Part shown: positions 34,618 to 45,110 of the stretch, one piece after another
Layout: each line of letters starts with the position of its first letter
How positions within the stretch are numbered: the stretch's first letter is position 1
DNA from: Maylandia zebra
Lineage: Eukaryota; Chordata; Actinopteri; Cichliformes; Cichlidae
Assembly (NCBI RefSeq): GCF_041146795.1
Contig: NC_135172.1
Coordinates: 12,080,137-12,144,136 of the forward strand
DNA length: 64,000 nucleotides
Direction: 5' to 3'
Notes under the pieces: generated by a model
The model's input: the letters and a program-made list of their open reading frames with translations, nothing else
Told to the model about the DNA's origin: nothing
Database searches by the model: none
Translations under genes and position numbers: made by a program

Positions 34618-35370
34618 GAGTTTGTGGAAGCACTTCCGTGCAGTTTCTCTCTGTCCCTTCCTGCTGATCTTTCCAGCGTACATGGCTTTTATGATCTGCC
34701 AGTTCTTCCACACGGACTTCTGGCTTCTCATCATCATCTCCTCCTCAATCCTCACCTCTCTCCAGGTAACACACAACCGCATCGCAGTGTGCAAAAACAT
34801 TAAATTAAATAGTTTAAACTTGCTCTACCCAAACAGTTCAGGCCAGTAATAATTAAACATGTATATTTGCTTGTTTTTTAATTCCATAATAACTCTGAAA
34901 CACTCTACCGCCAGGTGCTTGGCACTCTGTTGACCTGTTGTTCTCTTCATGGTGGAGGAGTTTTGTAAAGCTCCAGTGGAGAACATGGATGAAGTCATAT
35001 ATTGTGTAAATGGGACCTACAGATTGCTGGAGTTTCTGGTATGTGTCACACACACGTACAGCAACTCTTTGCTAAGTTCTGACTGTAAACCAACACTGTC
35101 ATGTAATGCATCAGCACTGTCTCTGCCTCACTGTCAGTGATTTGTTACCTCACCAGGTTGCGGTGTGCTGTGGTGTATCAGAGAGTGTATTTGGCGAGTG
35201 GAGTATGATGGGAAGCACCATCATCTTGGTCCACTCATACTATAACGTCTGGCTCAGAGCCCAGCTGGGCTGGCAGAGCTTCCTGCTCAGGAGAGATGCT
35301 GTAAACAAGATAAAAAGCCTCCCCACAGCTAGCAATACACAGCTGGAGCAGTATAACGACATCTGTGCTA
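34618..35370 (+). pseudogene. rnf145: RNF145-like ubiquitin ligase, truncated copy
   Basis: Three exons with good splice sites: 34618-34765 (SLWKHFRAVSLCPFLLIFPA, then MICQFFHTDFWLL), 34915-35038 (MVEEFCKAPVENMDEVIYC, NGTYRLLEFL) and 35157 to about 35370 (VFGEWSMMGSTIILVHSYYN, LRRDAVNKIKSLPTAS, NDICAI). They match the last membrane spans and the start of the RING region of RNF145, an ER-membrane E3 ligase linked to sterol sensing. In the middle exon one extra base between LGTL and the MVEEF codons at 34949 breaks the frame. The homology stops right after DICAI, where the RING CxxC pattern should begin; the sequence switches to a short repeat shared with 41141-41204. The catalytic RING is therefore lost. 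The upstream membrane spans are also absent. It is a non-functional partial duplicate. Confidence 0.85.
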
Positions 35371-35434
35371 TACCTTGTGTGTCACCTCTGACACCAACAA
35401 CTGCAGCAAGCGTTTGGTGCTAGAGGTCACATTT
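35371..35434 (+). repeat. Inverted-repeat partner of 41141-41204
   Basis: These 64 bp match the reverse complement of 41141-41204 with about two mismatches (shared word CAGCAAGCGTTTGGTGCTAG). The pair brackets a 5.7-kb segment and two filamin pieces of opposite orientation. Confidence 0.88.
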
Positions 35435-35445
35435 TGAGTTTGTGA

Positions 35446-35690
35446 AGCTATTTAAGGTAGACACACGTAATTAGCGGCAGCTGTGTTGTTGATCGGGAGG
35501 AAGCAAACAGTTTGTGACCGCTGCGCTGCTGTTAAATCCTAGAAATAAAGAATCTGAAGGACAAGATGAGTAAGGCTGGAGTTATTGGACTGTATCAAGT
35601 TTAATAACTTCATGCATACCAGTGACATCGCGTCACCCCCGCCAACGAACACCCCAGTGGCTTCAAGCCTGGGCTTAGCCTCTACAGGAG
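35446..35690 (+). repeat. Dispersed repeat, copy B
   Basis: This is the second copy of the repeat at 10086-10316, in the same orientation. It starts a few bases after the 64-bp inverted-repeat unit and ends just before the filamin exon at 35767. Confidence 0.7.
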
Positions 35691-35766
35691 AGGTTTCAGC
35701 CATGTGTGTCCATCACAAGCCCACCACCATGATCTCAGGCCTTGAGGCAACAATCACGAAAACTAA

Positions 35767-35892
35767 TCTTAACTGAGAGTGTTGGATGTCCTCATTGTTG
35801 CAGAGCACATGGACAGCATACTCACCTGGTTCTGTGGGCCAGCAGCACATGTCACACCATTCATCACCCTTGTCATCACATTCAATCTTGGT
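35767..35892 (-). pseudogene. Filamin Ig-like repeat exon (minus strand)
   Basis: On the minus strand, after the acceptor TTTCTCTCAG, the exon reads [15 protein letters not shown], then [20 protein letters not shown] and HS. This is the second half of a filamin immunoglobulin-like repeat (family pattern KIEYNDQNDGSCDVKYWPKE, GEYAVHIMCDDEDI). Filamins cross-link actin. The homology stops just before the conserved SPF/SPY, and unrelated sequence follows. The next filamin repeat expected after it is found 5.6 kb away on the opposite strand (41480). It cannot be expressed as filamin in this arrangement. Confidence 0.8.
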
Positions 35893-35899
35893 CTGAGAG

Positions 35900-37060
35900 A
35901 AACCTGAAGACAGAAACGTTCAATGATAAAAACACACAGTGGAATAAAATTGTGAGAAGTCATCAGTTGATGCAGTTTAAGGACACTTGTTGTTCTGTGC
36001 AGTCTCACCTGGAGCTCACGCTTCTAGTTCATGCCATCATGACCAAAGATTCTTCAAATAATAGTTTAAAGATGTCCATGAATGCACTGCTAACTGCTCT
36101 TCACCCTGATAAAAATCAACATGCATTTAGAATAAGAAACACTTTTACAAAACCAAAAGCTTCACTGTACTTAGTGATTTATATGTCTAAGAAACAGGTT
36201 CAGTTTGTAACTGAGAGAGCGGCTCAGTGGTGCTGAATTATATTTCCAATAGAAACACAATTTCATATGTTGTAGTAACAACACACTGCCACAAGATGGC
36301 AGCCTAGGCCTACTTTACCATGCTGTTCCAGTCAAAAAGAAAAAGTGACAGAGCCTTGAAAGAGTGACAGAGACACTTTTTATGAACTCATCTGTAATGT
36401 GTCACCTTTTCTGTAGGATGAAGAAGTGCTTCCCTTCTTTTAAAGTAAATACAGGCTTACAAAGATCCTCTAAACATGTTTCTGAAATAATCCTAAACAC
36501 AATCACTAAATCAAAAATGCAAGAAACTATTTATTTAATCACTCTTCTTAACTTAATTCCTTAACTTAGTAAAAAAAAAAAAATAGACAAGAACTTTTCT
36601 GCTGTCTCACCTCTGTCAGTTTTCATGCTGTTGCAAGAACAGGTGGAGGTGCAGGTGGAACTCTGACTTCAGTGTGGTTTGTATGTGCAGGCAGGAGTGT
36701 GACATCTCAGGACAGCAGAGGATTGTTGAGCACGGTGACTCCTGCTGCGACGCCCCCGTCTGACTGTCCTGAGCTCTTGGTCCTCAGCAGACGGCCCACA
36801 CACTCATTCGTCAAGTTAGTCAGCCATAACCTGCTGACAACTTGTATCTGGTAGCTTTTTCACATCCTGATCAATGTTGTTGTCAAGTGTGTCTCATATA
36901 CACTATTATCTCAGTCACAGTACAGCATGCATGAATCACAGTAGATACACAGTAACGCAAAACAGCAGGCAGTCATGTATGTGTCGTCACTGTTTTGACT
37001 GAGGCTAGCTCATACATGGAATGCAAGCAAATGCTGCATGTGTGTGCAGATCCACACAAT
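35900..37060. other. Gene-free stretch
   Basis: A short open piece at 36690-36850 follows a TGTGCAG acceptor-like site (SQDSRGLLSTVTPAATPP), but I cannot assign it. Nothing else is recognised. Confidence 0.4.
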
Positions 37061-37062
37061 GT

Positions 37063-37128
37063 TTGTGGCTGTAATGTGACAAAATGTGGAAAAGTTCAAG
37101 GGGGCCGAATACTTTTGCAAGCCACTGT
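37063..37128. mobile_element. Tc1-like element terminal fragment
   Basis: The motif TGTGACAAAATGTGGAAAAG leading to GGGGGCCGAATACTTTTGCA and AGCCACTGTA is the end sequence of a common fish Tc1-like transposon. Only this end is present. Confidence 0.6.
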
Positions 37129-38821
37129 AGTACCACGCTCCAACAGTTTTGCAAAAGCTTCCCTGGAGAATCATGGAGAAAATACTTTTAGTTCCAGGAA
37201 GGAGCTCAAGAGGTCTAAAGTGTAAAGAGTAGACATGTTGACAGATGCTGGCCAATATCCACTCCTAACCAGGTCCTTTAAATCAGGGCTGCACTGCTGC
37301 TGCCATGTTTGACATCTGTGTATCGCCTGGTGCACATCATAACGTCCTTGGACCAAAAAGAAAAAGAAACAACATGAATAATACACCACTGCCTTCACAG
37401 ATGACTTCTGTTAAAGCAATACCATGTTCTGATTGTACAGCAAGGGCAGAAAACATGCTCCATCACACTATGTTCAAATCCATCACAGAAACCTAAATAG
37501 CAGGTTGCTGTTTACTATTAATGTCGATTAAAATCACGATTTTTCCTGCTGATACTGTGAAGTTTACGCAACCCACAGGAGCAGTTTCAAAGCTTTACTG
37601 TTGGCAGAATGCGAGCTACCAAGAAAGAGAAAACCACTTAAATAGATTCTTTCTAACTGGCTGTAGACACATATGAAAACCAAAATTGAGTGAATCTCAT
37701 GAGGAAATATCTTGTATATTGGTGCAATTTTGACCGTCCACTCTAATAATACATGTGGTTGGAGCAATGGCTTTAAAAACATCAATAACACTTTCTCTGC
37801 TGTGGAGTGGCTGATGTTCGTGATGTAGAACATCACAATCCCCACAGAACCATTCCTCTGGAAGACACTCTCTGCACATAGACAGGACTTTGAACAAATT
37901 CAGCAAAATTTGAATAACTGAAAGTAGTATGCACTCAGATCCAGCCACTCTTGACAAAGGTAGCAGCTTCTATTTTGATATTATAGCTCCGGGTGGCTCA
38001 GTGTGCTTCACTATGAGCTGACGGTTAAAAGGACATTTGTCAAACTCATGTGGTTTTATAATTATTAAACTTCTCACACGCTCAAAGACATAAATGTCAG
38101 CCAACAAGGCATCGCTCATCAAGCTTAGCTCCATAGAAATGTATGTTATTGACACTTAATAACAGCAGGGTGAAGACAGTGGCAACACAGAGGATGGCCA
38201 ACAGCTTCTGTGTCAGTGAGACATTTCAGCTGGTGTGGCCGTGCTTCTTTCCAGCACTCAGCAGCTTTCTGCTGCCAAAAGGACCGTGACACTGCCCTAC
38301 TTCTTTGAGCCTCCGGAGAATGACATCAATCCAAAACAGCAGACAGCCTTTTCAAATACTTTTCTCTAAAGAATGCAAATATCAAGTATTCTTGCTCCCC
38401 TTTCTTTCTGATAATGTCACTTTTACAAATCCTGTCCCATCAGCTCTCATGGCTGGTTTGGCTTTGAGGGTCGGGGAGGACAAAAAGCTATTAAGGACCT
38501 TTTGATCTGCAGTCCAGTTCTCCTCTAAAGTATTAAGGATGAAGCAACAGTGCTCCTCTTTGCTATTCTGAAATGTGTGTTAAACACAGTGTAGAAGGTA
38601 AGTAGAAGCTTACACAGCACCATCAGCCATCATGCTAAATTTGCATCTTCAAAAGTCAATGCAGCCAGACTCACACCTGATTATAAATGTTCAGGAGACA
38701 CTGTTGAATGTTTAGTGTTAACTTAAATCACTCATCATTTACAGCATTACAGAGTTCGGGGTTATGGGTTAGCACTATCATGTTACCCGTAACTGTATTA
38801 ACTATGGTAGTAACTTAACTA
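37129..38821. other. Gene-free stretch
   Basis: No exon, RNA gene or clear repeat recognised. Confidence 0.4.
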
Positions 38822-38822
38822 G

Positions 38823-39515
38823 CAGTGTTGGTCAAGTTACTTACTTCCCCCAAAAGTAATCCCCTTACTTTACTGATTACTTATTTTCAAAAGTAATTAA
38901 TTACTTAGTTACTTTTTAAAAACATGATTTATGACCTGAATAGGTAATAACGCAATAGATCTTTCAGCCCAATTCTACTTTTTCTGCATCATCCATCATA
39001 CAAAATGTAATCAAATGGAAAAGTCTGTTTTTAAAACTTGTTTTATTAGTTTGAATCTTTTTACTTTATGCATCAAGCAAAAATTAAATTATATGCAACA
39101 TCCTGACTAGAAGAAATTTGTGGAGGAATCCGCGAGTCTCTCTGTGAATTTCCAATCCCGTAGTAGCGTACTCGGTGCTTGCTCTGAAGTTAAGGGTTTT
39201 TTTCACTGTAAAAAGAAAGTTTCTAAAAGTTTTTGTCACTTTTTACGGAATCAAACTCAAAGTAAGTTCAGTACTTCCACGCTTTAAACGCTGCACGGTC
39301 ATACTCTCTCTGCACTCCTCCATAGATTATCCATTCTTGATCTGCACACAGCTGTTATTGTCATGAGGCACTCTGGCAAAAAAATTACGGTTTTAGTAAC
39401 GCAGTAACGCAGCGTGCTTATGGGAAAGTAACAGTAATCTAATTACCTTTTTGCAATAGTAATCCCTTACATTACTCGTTACTTGAAAAAGTAATCGTGT
39501 TACTGCCCATCTCTG
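38823..39515. mobile_element. hAT-like non-autonomous element with GTTACTT-rich ends
   Basis: It starts CAGTGTTGGTCAAGTTACTT. Its right end, read in reverse, starts CAGAGATGGGCAGTAACACG. Between them both sides are rich in AGTAATTA/TAACG words, as in a widespread fish hAT-type MITE family. I could not find an exact 8-bp target duplication. A related small remnant lies at 39928-39985 (AAAAAAGTAATCGGATTACA, GTAACGCG). Confidence 0.6.
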
Positions 39516-39985
39516 GCTGTGAAACACTAATAAAAAATGATTAACTCAAGTTTTTGCTGCTAAAGTTGGTTCCATCAGCTGCTGAATCACAGGATGTACT
39601 TGGTTATAGTCATTTGTGCATTTTGGGTTGCTTTAAATAAATAATGATGTGTTGTAATCATCCAGATCTAGAAGCTTAAACTGCTTTTTCACGTGTCTGT
39701 AAATGAATTTCTTTCTTATCATTGGTGTGGGCTGACACTTGACACTCTGTGGCTCCTGATTTGTCTGTTGTCAAGGTCTCACCTCAGTGTGATTCCTCAC
39801 GTTTTGTCATGATTAAAGGATGAATGGGAACACAGCTTCAGTCACTGTGTTCACTTCCTGATATGTCAGAACTGTGCTCACATCACTCACTTTTTTAACA
39901 ACATGACACACTGCTGTAAACAGTGTGTCACGTTACTTGAAAAAAGTAATCGGATTACAGTAACGCGTGGGCAGTTAATGTCTCT

Positions 39986-41100
39986 GTTAACTAGTCATGA
40001 TAGAAGCCAATATTTCTGTCCAAACATGGTCGGAATATGTTTCACTACAAGCTAACATTTACAGCATGACTTTAAGCTAGCACCATAAAGACGGTAAAAG
40101 ACACTGTAATATGTAGAAATGCATGTGAAAAGTGTTATATTAGCAGTGGTTGTGCTACTCCACACAGCCACTTTAACATTACTGACACTGTATTTCTTAC
40201 CTGTAAACAGCAGGTCTTGTGTGATAAAAGCTTGTGCAGAAAGTAGCAGGTGTAGACTGGTCCATAGCACTGTGTGAAGTGATAAGATGTGAAAGGACAT
40301 ATATAGGGTACCTTAAAGGGCGGCTTAAAAGTGTTTCCCTGAGCTTTTACTTGCAGCTTGATATCTAAATAAATGTAAATAAATATGAATGAAAAAAAAA
40401 AGCGGGAAAAAGGAGGAGCCCGGAGCTTCGTCTTTCGCTCGGCCTACCCCGCTATAGCAGACGGACCGTCAGAGACTCGAACTTGGCCGTTAAACTCTGG
40501 GGTCTGAATGCTGGCCTCTTAAGGCTGCGCACCACACAGCAGGCCAGAAGAAAATAGAAAAAAAAGGACATTTATCTTCTGTTGTTCAACAATTTTTTTT
40601 TCGTTTTTTTAAATCTATTTAGCTTGTTGTGCAGTATTGTTCCACACAAATGACACATGGAAACCTAGCTATTTTTTTATTGGCTTTCACAAAATGGGAC
40701 TGCCAATGTTGGAGGTGTTACTGCAAAGTCTTCCTGCTAGCCGGAAACCTGCTGGCGGCGCCACTATGTTCTCAGCACACTCTTCAGCGTCAGCTTTGTT
40801 GCCTGTTTTCGGCACACCTACCTAGTCCCACTCATCCACTTTATCTGCTCATGGCAGATTTACCCACACTGAGCACTCCTTGGATTAAGGTAAATTGAAG
40901 CAGGTCATTATAAAAAAGACACACAGTTTATCATCTTATCCTTGTGCAACACCTAAAAGCACTCTGTTCATTTGTTTGCTAGATTAGCCGCTAGCATACA
41001 CACACTGTGTTAGAGGCTTGTTGCTACCTAGTTAGCGATGCTACACACCTGTTACTGTGTATTTTTCAATGATTCAGCACTCCTTGGATTTTTAGACAGT
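39986..41100. other. Gene-free stretch with a GC-rich island
   Basis: About 40400-40545 is GC-rich. On the minus strand it shows A-box-like TGGTGCGCAGCC and B-box-like AGTTCGAGTCT words some 40 bases apart. This hints at a decayed tRNA-derived unit, but I cannot fold it into a tRNA. Confidence 0.3.
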
Positions 41101-41140
41101 AATGAGATCATGTGCACACTCCACAGAGGTCCAGAGTCCA

Positions 41141-41204
41141 AATGTGACCTCTAGCACCAAACGCTTGCTGCAGTTCTTGGTGTCAGAGGTGACACATAAG
41201 GTAT
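41141..41204 (-). repeat. Inverted-repeat partner of 35371-35434
   Basis: This is the reverse-complement copy of the 64-bp unit next to the truncated RNF145-like exon. It lies 275 bp before the plus-strand filamin exons. Confidence 0.88.
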
Positions 41205-41214
41205 CGGGTTTCTG

Positions 41215-41395
41215 TGCGATTACTTTTTCATATAGGACCAAGTATGTTTGGATAGCGTTTTGCCCTTGAAAACTGCCGTTGAATATTAGACATTGTTGTC
41301 TAATGTTATAAATGTATTGATGTGAAAGGTGTAAGTGTGACAAATATGGAATAAGATAGGAAATCAGAAAGGAGGCAAATACTTGTTCACAGGGC
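41215..41395. mobile_element. Tc1-like element end, decayed
   Basis: The stretch ending in GTGTGACAAATATGGAATAAG and GAGGCAAATACTTGTTCACA resembles the 3' end of a fish Tc1-type element. Confidence 0.45.
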
Positions 41396-41479
41396 TATAG
41401 TCTGTAAATGATCTTTTGGCTATAGTAGATCTTTTACTTGTTCCTTTTTTAATTGTTTGTTTAAAATAGTTTTCTCTAG

Positions 41480-41872
41480 GTTAAGGCGTACGGTCCAGGC
41501 CTTCAGAGCAGTGGTCTGGCTGTTGGAAAACCCACTGAGTTCACAGTTGATGCCAAGCAAGGAGGAAAAGCTCCTCTGAAAATTATAGCCCATGAATATC
41601 TGGCTTTGTATATGATCACAAATATGTTAAATATATTGCATGTACCGTATTTTTCGGATTATGGGTCACACTTAAAATCCTTTTTCTCAATAATCGACAG
41701 TGCGCCTACTTAAATCTGATAGAACTAATCCCTTTTCTTCTGCACAGGATGTTGAAGGTAATTCTGTGGATGTCCAGGTTAAGGATAATGGCAACAGCAC
41801 CTGCACCTACACCACACGCAAGCCTGTGAAGCACACTGTGATGGTCTCCTGGGGAGACGTTAACATCCCTGA
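41480..41872 (+). pseudogene. Filamin Ig-like repeat, two exons (plus strand)
   Basis: The exon from 41480 (after TTTTCTCTAG) reads VKAYGPGLQSSGLAVGKPTE, FTVDAKQGG and KAPLKIIAH. The second, 41748-41872 (after TCTTCTGCACAG), reads DVEGNSVDVQVKDNGNSTCT, TTRKPVKHTVMVSWGDVNIP and E. Together they form one filamin repeat, the one that follows the repeat found on the minus strand at 35767-35892. The first exon has no clear donor after IIAH (near 41592). The second is cut at NIPE, where a TAGGGATGGGTATCG transposon-like repeat begins and supplies a stop. The copy cannot make filamin. The paralogue (A, B or C) is not resolved. Confidence 0.82.
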
Positions 41873-42440
41873 GTAGGGATGGGTATCGTTTAGGTTTTAT
41901 CCGATACCGGTGCCAAACCGGTACTTTTGAAACGGTGCCGGTGCTTAAACGGTACTCAAACCGGTGCTTAAAGAATGAAGAACACAAACTTTGTCCAAAA
42001 ACCTCTCGTGTTCAGCATTGGTCTTACGCCTTTATTTATACCTTCATGGTACATGGTGAAACACACAGATAAAGCAGGAACTTAACTGCACGCCCTTCAC
42101 TCGTGGGTGGAGAACATGCAGTTCCAGGAACTTAATCTAACAATAACAGCTGGTTTTCACAACTTATTGTGGTTAATGCTTTGTACGCTATCTATAAATT
42201 CAAATTCAAATTTTATTTGTCACATACACAGTCATACACAGTACGATATGTAGTGAAATGCTTGGATAACTGCTCGTGACCTAAAGAAAACAAAAAAGGA
42301 AAAGGCTATGAATAAGATAGGAAATAAATATGAAAAATTAAAAGGGTAAATTTAACTAGGAAGGAATAAAATATAAATTAAGGTTAAAAATGAAATAACT
42401 GTACAACACACTGGGAAAGAATAAGATAAAATATATAAAT
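41873..42440. repeat. Transposon-derived repeats next to the filamin exon
   Basis: The stretch 41873-41970 has the GGGTATCG, GATACCGGTGCC and AACCGGTAC words of a hAT-like fish repeat. The block 42200-42300 has ATTTTATTTGTCACATACAC and GTAGTGAAATGCTTGG, another common teleost interspersed repeat. I see no intact element. Confidence 0.5.
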
Positions 42441-43640
42441 TAAATTGAAAAATGGCAAACCTTCTGTTGCTATGTGCTGATAACTAGAATATGCTTAAAG
42501 AAACTGACAGAAAAACAACTGCTTTATATGTGCTGGGAGTCAGGGAGTGTGCTCTCATGATAATTAAGTTTTGCACGTTCCTCTGACTGCTACAAGCATA
42601 AGGGAAATTTAAACATAATACACTCATATTTATTTCGCTGAAGGCATATATTCATAAAAGATAAAAATACTGTAACACAGATCGTTGAGCAGATCGTGTG
42701 TTGATCTGAGTCCTGTGATTTCCAGTAGTGATTTATTCCCATAACAAAATCAAATTGTCCTCTGCTGCTGTGTTGTTGCACAATGAAAATGATGGAGGTT
42801 TCAGAAACAGTCCGAACCTGGTTACTGTCTCAGATATGACGCTAGTCTTATCCTGCCTGCTTCTGTGTGTATATATGTAATATGCATATCCACATAATTA
42901 TGGATTATTACAATTATGATATTTAATAAACACACACTGTGTTTTAAAGAACATACATTAAGAAACTGATTGTATTAAATTTTTATTTCAAATAAATTTC
43001 ATTATATTTATAGTCATCATTTTATTATAGATTAAGTGCAAGAGTTGTTAAGTGTGGATAAATAAATAATAGTTTATTGCAATAGCAAATTGCGCCTTGG
43101 AGTCCTGAGGCACTGTGCAGGGCAACTAGGAAGTGTGTTCTGGACTCACTGTTAGTATCCACTGATTTAGTCACTGATCAACCTTCAGTCACGTAGGAGG
43201 ACAGAGCTTCATGTTTATGGGATTAATGTGCAGTTTCATTGAATCCGTATTTATCTGTAAACAGGGTTCACACGGGTGCTTGAAATATGTGATCTTCGGT
43301 GCAGTTTTCCTGTTTTGTGGGGAAGAAAGGCTTTTTAAGCCAACCTAAGATGATTCGTTTTCATTTTCACATGGTCTTAGTGAGGTGATGCAAAGTGAAA
43401 CATGCTTTCTGTGGGTTCTTTTGGCCATGTGCTGGGAAAGCTTGAACATGGACCTTGAAAGTGCTTAAAAAGTGCTTGAATTAGAGCCAGAAAAAAGCGT
43501 ATGAACCCTTGATTTGGAGGTGTTGGAGTCTGAAACCATGTGATGACTGTAAGCTCTGTGATTTATTACCTGATGGACCAGCAACACCTTCACTGTGTTT
43601 AAATGAGAATGAATCCAGCTTTACTTTAATATAGACGGCA
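42441..43640. other. Gene-free stretch
   Basis: No gene or named repeat recognised. Confidence 0.4.
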
Positions 43641-43644
43641 GTGT

Positions 43645-44284
43645 GCAAAAGTCTTGTGCCCTCGTTTCTTTACATTTTGCAGGAGAATTGGAAACGGGTG
43701 CAGCAATTTTTGTAGATCGGACTGCGTAGTTGTGAACTGAGTTTTGTAACTTTGTAAACCGAAAGATCAGAAAATTTCTAGTCATTCACATTTATTTAAT
43801 GGGCTAAATTAAGTTTTGTCTTCAGGTCCTGGGATAATGGAAGGCGGGAGGGATTTGCTCAGATTAAACGGTTCTTCTTTCTAAACAAAAAGCGTGCAGA
43901 TTCTGGTTTCGTTGTGTAGAATAAAATAAAAAAAAATGTTTTGACCTGGTTTAAAAACGTAAACAAATGGAGAAATGTGCTTATGGACGTAGATCCATCG
44001 ATTATTCACTTTATTCAGTAATATGTGGCCTCATTAGTAAAGAACTGACCTGCCTTGTGTACTGTAAAGCACATGTACATATATTTCAGGATCACTGTAA
44101 CCTCAGTGGCTTGAAATAAACTTTATTTTGGAGTTACATATTTTGATTTTGGGCAGTTTTCTTTACGAAACAACTGTTTCTGGTCATTCACATTTATTTA
44201 ATATGCTAAATTAAGTTTTGGGCATGTGTGGCACCATGATATAGATGAATACATGAAAATTGCAGCCCCCCCCCCCCCCCCCCC
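43645..44284. repeat. Decayed Tc1-like sequence, short direct repeat, poly-C tract
   Basis: The word GTGTGCAAAAGTCTTGTGCC at 43650 is typical of a fish Tc1-type end. A 40-bp unit (GTCATTCACATTTATTTAAT then GCTAAATTAAGTTTTG) occurs at about 43781 and 44182. A run of 19 C closes the block at 44266-44284. Confidence 0.5.
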
Positions 44285-44378
44285 ATTTTATTTTTATGCT
44301 TCATGCTTCCTTTTGGGGAAAACTACTGTTAGTGTTTATTTTGCTGCAATATAAGTTCCGCCAGCAGAGGGCGGTCGA

Positions 44379-44510
44379 GTCTACGGTAGTGCAAAGTCTA
44401 CGCTGACTGTAGACGGTTACGTCGTTTTCATTGGCCCGGAGTCTACGGTGAGCGTAGACACTGTAGACTCGGGCCAATGGGAGCGCCGAATCCCACTGTA
44501 GACGACCAAT
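44379..44510 (+). promoter_or_regulatory. Promoter-like region with clustered GTCTAC/GTAGAC sites and CCAAT boxes
   Basis: Seven copies of GTCTAC or its complement lie at 44379, 44396, 44409, 44441, 44454, 44463 and 44498. Three CCAAT boxes (either strand) lie at about 44431, 44474 and 44506. Arms 44430-44446 and 44463-44478 form an inverted repeat with one extra base. No TATA box. CpG-rich compared with its surroundings. The small gene that follows starts 200 bp downstream. Confidence 0.55.
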
Positions 44511-44724
44511 CGTCTGCTCGGCGGAAGTTGCGTCACCAAAACAACAACATACGGCGGTACAGCGAAGAAGCCGGCAAGTCCGCTATTCTTTATGGAAACT
44601 AGCATTTCTTTTATGTTTACAGTAAGTTATCGACTCTAAGACGCTCCTGGATTTAGCTGGAAGTACACGACGCCACGCTGAATACATAATTTAACCTTTT
44701 TTAACTCCATTTTATAGTCTTGGT

Positions 44725-44979
44725 ATGGCGACACCGACGATTCGGGTAGTTAATCCAGATGCCCCTGCACATCGTCAGCAGGCGCTACTTATGGCAACCA
44801 AAGAGGCACGTTACTCTCGGGTGAGAAGTACGGTCTTCCCCAAACCTCCACAGGAGCTGCTCAGCCAAGTCACTGCCTTGACTCACGCAGAGAAGCTTCT
44901 TCAAGCCGAGGGTATCCACGCGCCTTTAAGTCAACAGTGCCTGGGAAAGCTGGTGGTGCCATTTGATCTTTACAATTGA
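44725..44979 (+). CDS. Small unrecognised protein (84 residues) with its own promoter, intron and poly-A signal
   Basis: The ORF starts MATPTIRVVNPDAPAHRQQA and ends CLGKLVVPFDLYN. It is soluble-looking, with a helical middle (LLSQVTALTHAEKLLQAEGI) and no signal peptide or membrane span. A GTAAGT donor at 44622 and a TTTTATAG acceptor ending at 44717 would place a 96-bp intron in the 5' leader. An AATAAA lies at 45095-45100. An upstream ATG at 44592 would, after splicing, give a 21-codon reading frame (METSISFMFT then SWYGD) that overlaps the main start in another frame, a possible brake on translation. The start context is GGTATGG. Codon use and complete gene architecture argue for a real transcript; I know no family. 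It could be a host gene or the remnant of a transposon-encoded protein. Confidence 0.5.
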   Translation: MATPTIRVVNPDAPAHRQQALLMATKEARYSRVRSTVFPKPPQELLSQVTALTHAEKLLQAEGIHAPLSQQCLGKLVVPFDLYN

Positions 44980-45110
44980 TCTTTTAAAAAACATTACAGT
45001 CAGAATCAAGTTCACTGATTGATTGTAGTGCTGTCTTTGTGTTTTACTGATTGCTTGCAGTGTTGTCCTTGTGTTTCACCATTTCATTTATTTTAATAAA
45101 GTGTTTTGTA

